Positions 63,422 through 64,000 of a stretch of 64,000 bases of DNA are shown here, in pieces (the stretch's first letter is position 1; every line of letters starts with the position of its first letter). The stretch lies in the NCBI RefSeq assembly GCF_010748935.1, contig NZ_CP048796.1:1429001-1493000 (forward strand), written 5' to 3'. Below the pieces are notes generated by a model. That model was not told the origin of the DNA and ran no database searches. It saw nothing but the letters and a program-made list of their open reading frames with translations. The stretch is from Providencia vermicola. GTDB lineage: Bacteria; Pseudomonadota; Gammaproteobacteria; Enterobacterales; Enterobacteriaceae. The translations under genes were made by a program, and so were the position numbers.

Positions 63422-64000
63422 TGAGACTCGAAGATTTACCAAAATACTTCTCACCTAAAAGCACAATGATAAGTGACTCTCCAGCCGCTACAGCTTCAGA
63501 TAACCTAACAATCACCGATGTAATGGCCTCGCTTGGTTTGGCGACCTCGAAAGCGAGAATGGGGATTGAATTGTTTTTGGCGAAACACGGTATCAATAAG
63601 CCAGATGAAGCGGTGGAAAGTCTCTATCAATATGCACTAACTCAGGCGTATAAATACAGCGCTATCCAAAAGCTTGATGAAGATGATAGGGCATCAGTTC
63701 TGCAAATACTCGCAAATTATGCATTTCAGGATTATGCGAGAAGTGCAGCCAGTAAAAAGACCTGCCCTGATTGTGATGGAGGATTCATTGAGGCTGAGGT
63801 GTTCACAACTAAGCAAAGCATGCATTTTGCGGCAAAAGAAATACTTAATTTCAACAGAAAGCTAGGCGTCAAGGTAAAGCCTTATGAGCACGTACACTAC
63901 AGGGAGGCTAGAGAGGTTAAGCGCGTAGTTTGTAAAACCTGTAATGGCAAAGGTGAGGTTAGTCATTCGTGCAGATGCAATGGGCGTGGCGAGGTGATGG
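63421..64000 (+). CDS. Q-type late antiterminator (cut by window end)
   Basis: The first 193 codons are present: MRLEDLPKYFSPKSTMISDSPAATASDNL matches the lambda Q N-terminus closely. Zinc-binding CPDCDGGF and CKTCNGKGEV...C.C.GRGEV knuckles follow. Q loads at qut and lets polymerase read through the late terminator. Longer between the two zinc motifs than I recall for lambda Q. The start overlaps the ninH stop by one base. Confidence 0.9.
   Translation, partial: MRLEDLPKYFSPKSTMISDSPAATASDNLTITDVMASLGLATSKARMGIELFLAKHGINKPDEAVESLYQYALTQAYKYSAIQKLDEDDRASVLQILANYAFQDYARSAASKKTCPDCDGGFIEAEVFTTKQSMHFAAKEILNFNRKLGVKVKPYEHVHYREAREVKRVVCKTCNGKGEVSHSCRCNGRGEVM

Overview
The window is a chromosomal segment of a member of the Morganellaceae, most likely Providencia; the species cannot be fixed from sequence alone. 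Housekeeping proteins match their Escherichia coli counterparts closely, gene order follows enterobacterial blocks (zapA/6S RNA/fau, pepP-ubiH-ubiI, gcvTHP, ygfZ/sdhE-ygfX/fldB, xerD-dsbC-recJ-prfB-lysS), and base composition is AT-rich. An MrpJ-type regulator closing a fimbrial operon is typical of Proteus/Providencia.

Positions 1-3600 hold a small VOC-fold protein and acnB behind a possibly structured leader. Positions 3600-10900 are a very AT-rich accessory block with four DUF1120-type subunits, usher, chaperone and an MrpJ-like HTH regulator. With a VOC gene it separates acnB from yacL, which are neighbours in E. coli. Positions 11500-38650 are core: yacL, mscS, argO, yggE, argP, rpiA, serA, fau, ssrS (6S RNA), zapA, ygfB, pepP, ubiH, ubiI, gcvTHP, an HD phosphohydrolase, ygfZ, sdhE-ygfX, fldB, xerD-dsbC-recJ-prfB (with the +1 programmed frameshift) and lysS.

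Positions 39240-43040 carry a two-gene envelope operon: a lipoprotein, then a 1072-residue exported coiled-coil protein with a long internal duplication and an FKBP-like C-terminus. Next is a 5'-truncated ExsA/LcrF-type (type III secretion) activator, cut exactly where a lambdoid prophage begins.

The prophage runs from about 43920 past the window end. Its leftward early operon reads int, an excisionase-like gene, many small genes, SSB, YqaJ exonuclease, RecT, a methyltransferase and zinc-binding small proteins back to OL. The immunity region has a CI-like repressor, a Cro-like gene and near-palindromic operators (TACCT-N2-GGGTA type) on both sides. Two genes lie downstream of the repressor in the rexA/rexB position, and a rightward two-gene membrane cassette lies in the sieB position. 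The rightward operon has CII-like, an O-like protein with iterons inside its gene, a TOPRIM/DnaB-type primase-helicase, a nin-like region (NinX-like, NinB, HNH, RusA, NinH) and a lambda-type Q cut by the window end. No N gene was recognised; both early leaders contain GC-rich potential structures and share an octamer, suggesting RNA-based (HK022 put-like) antitermination.

The best candidates for undescribed biology are the prophage cargo (rex-position pair, sieB-position pair, 233-residue membrane protein with its own terminator), the giant FKBP coiled-coil protein, and a family of small LLNDGG proteins near int.
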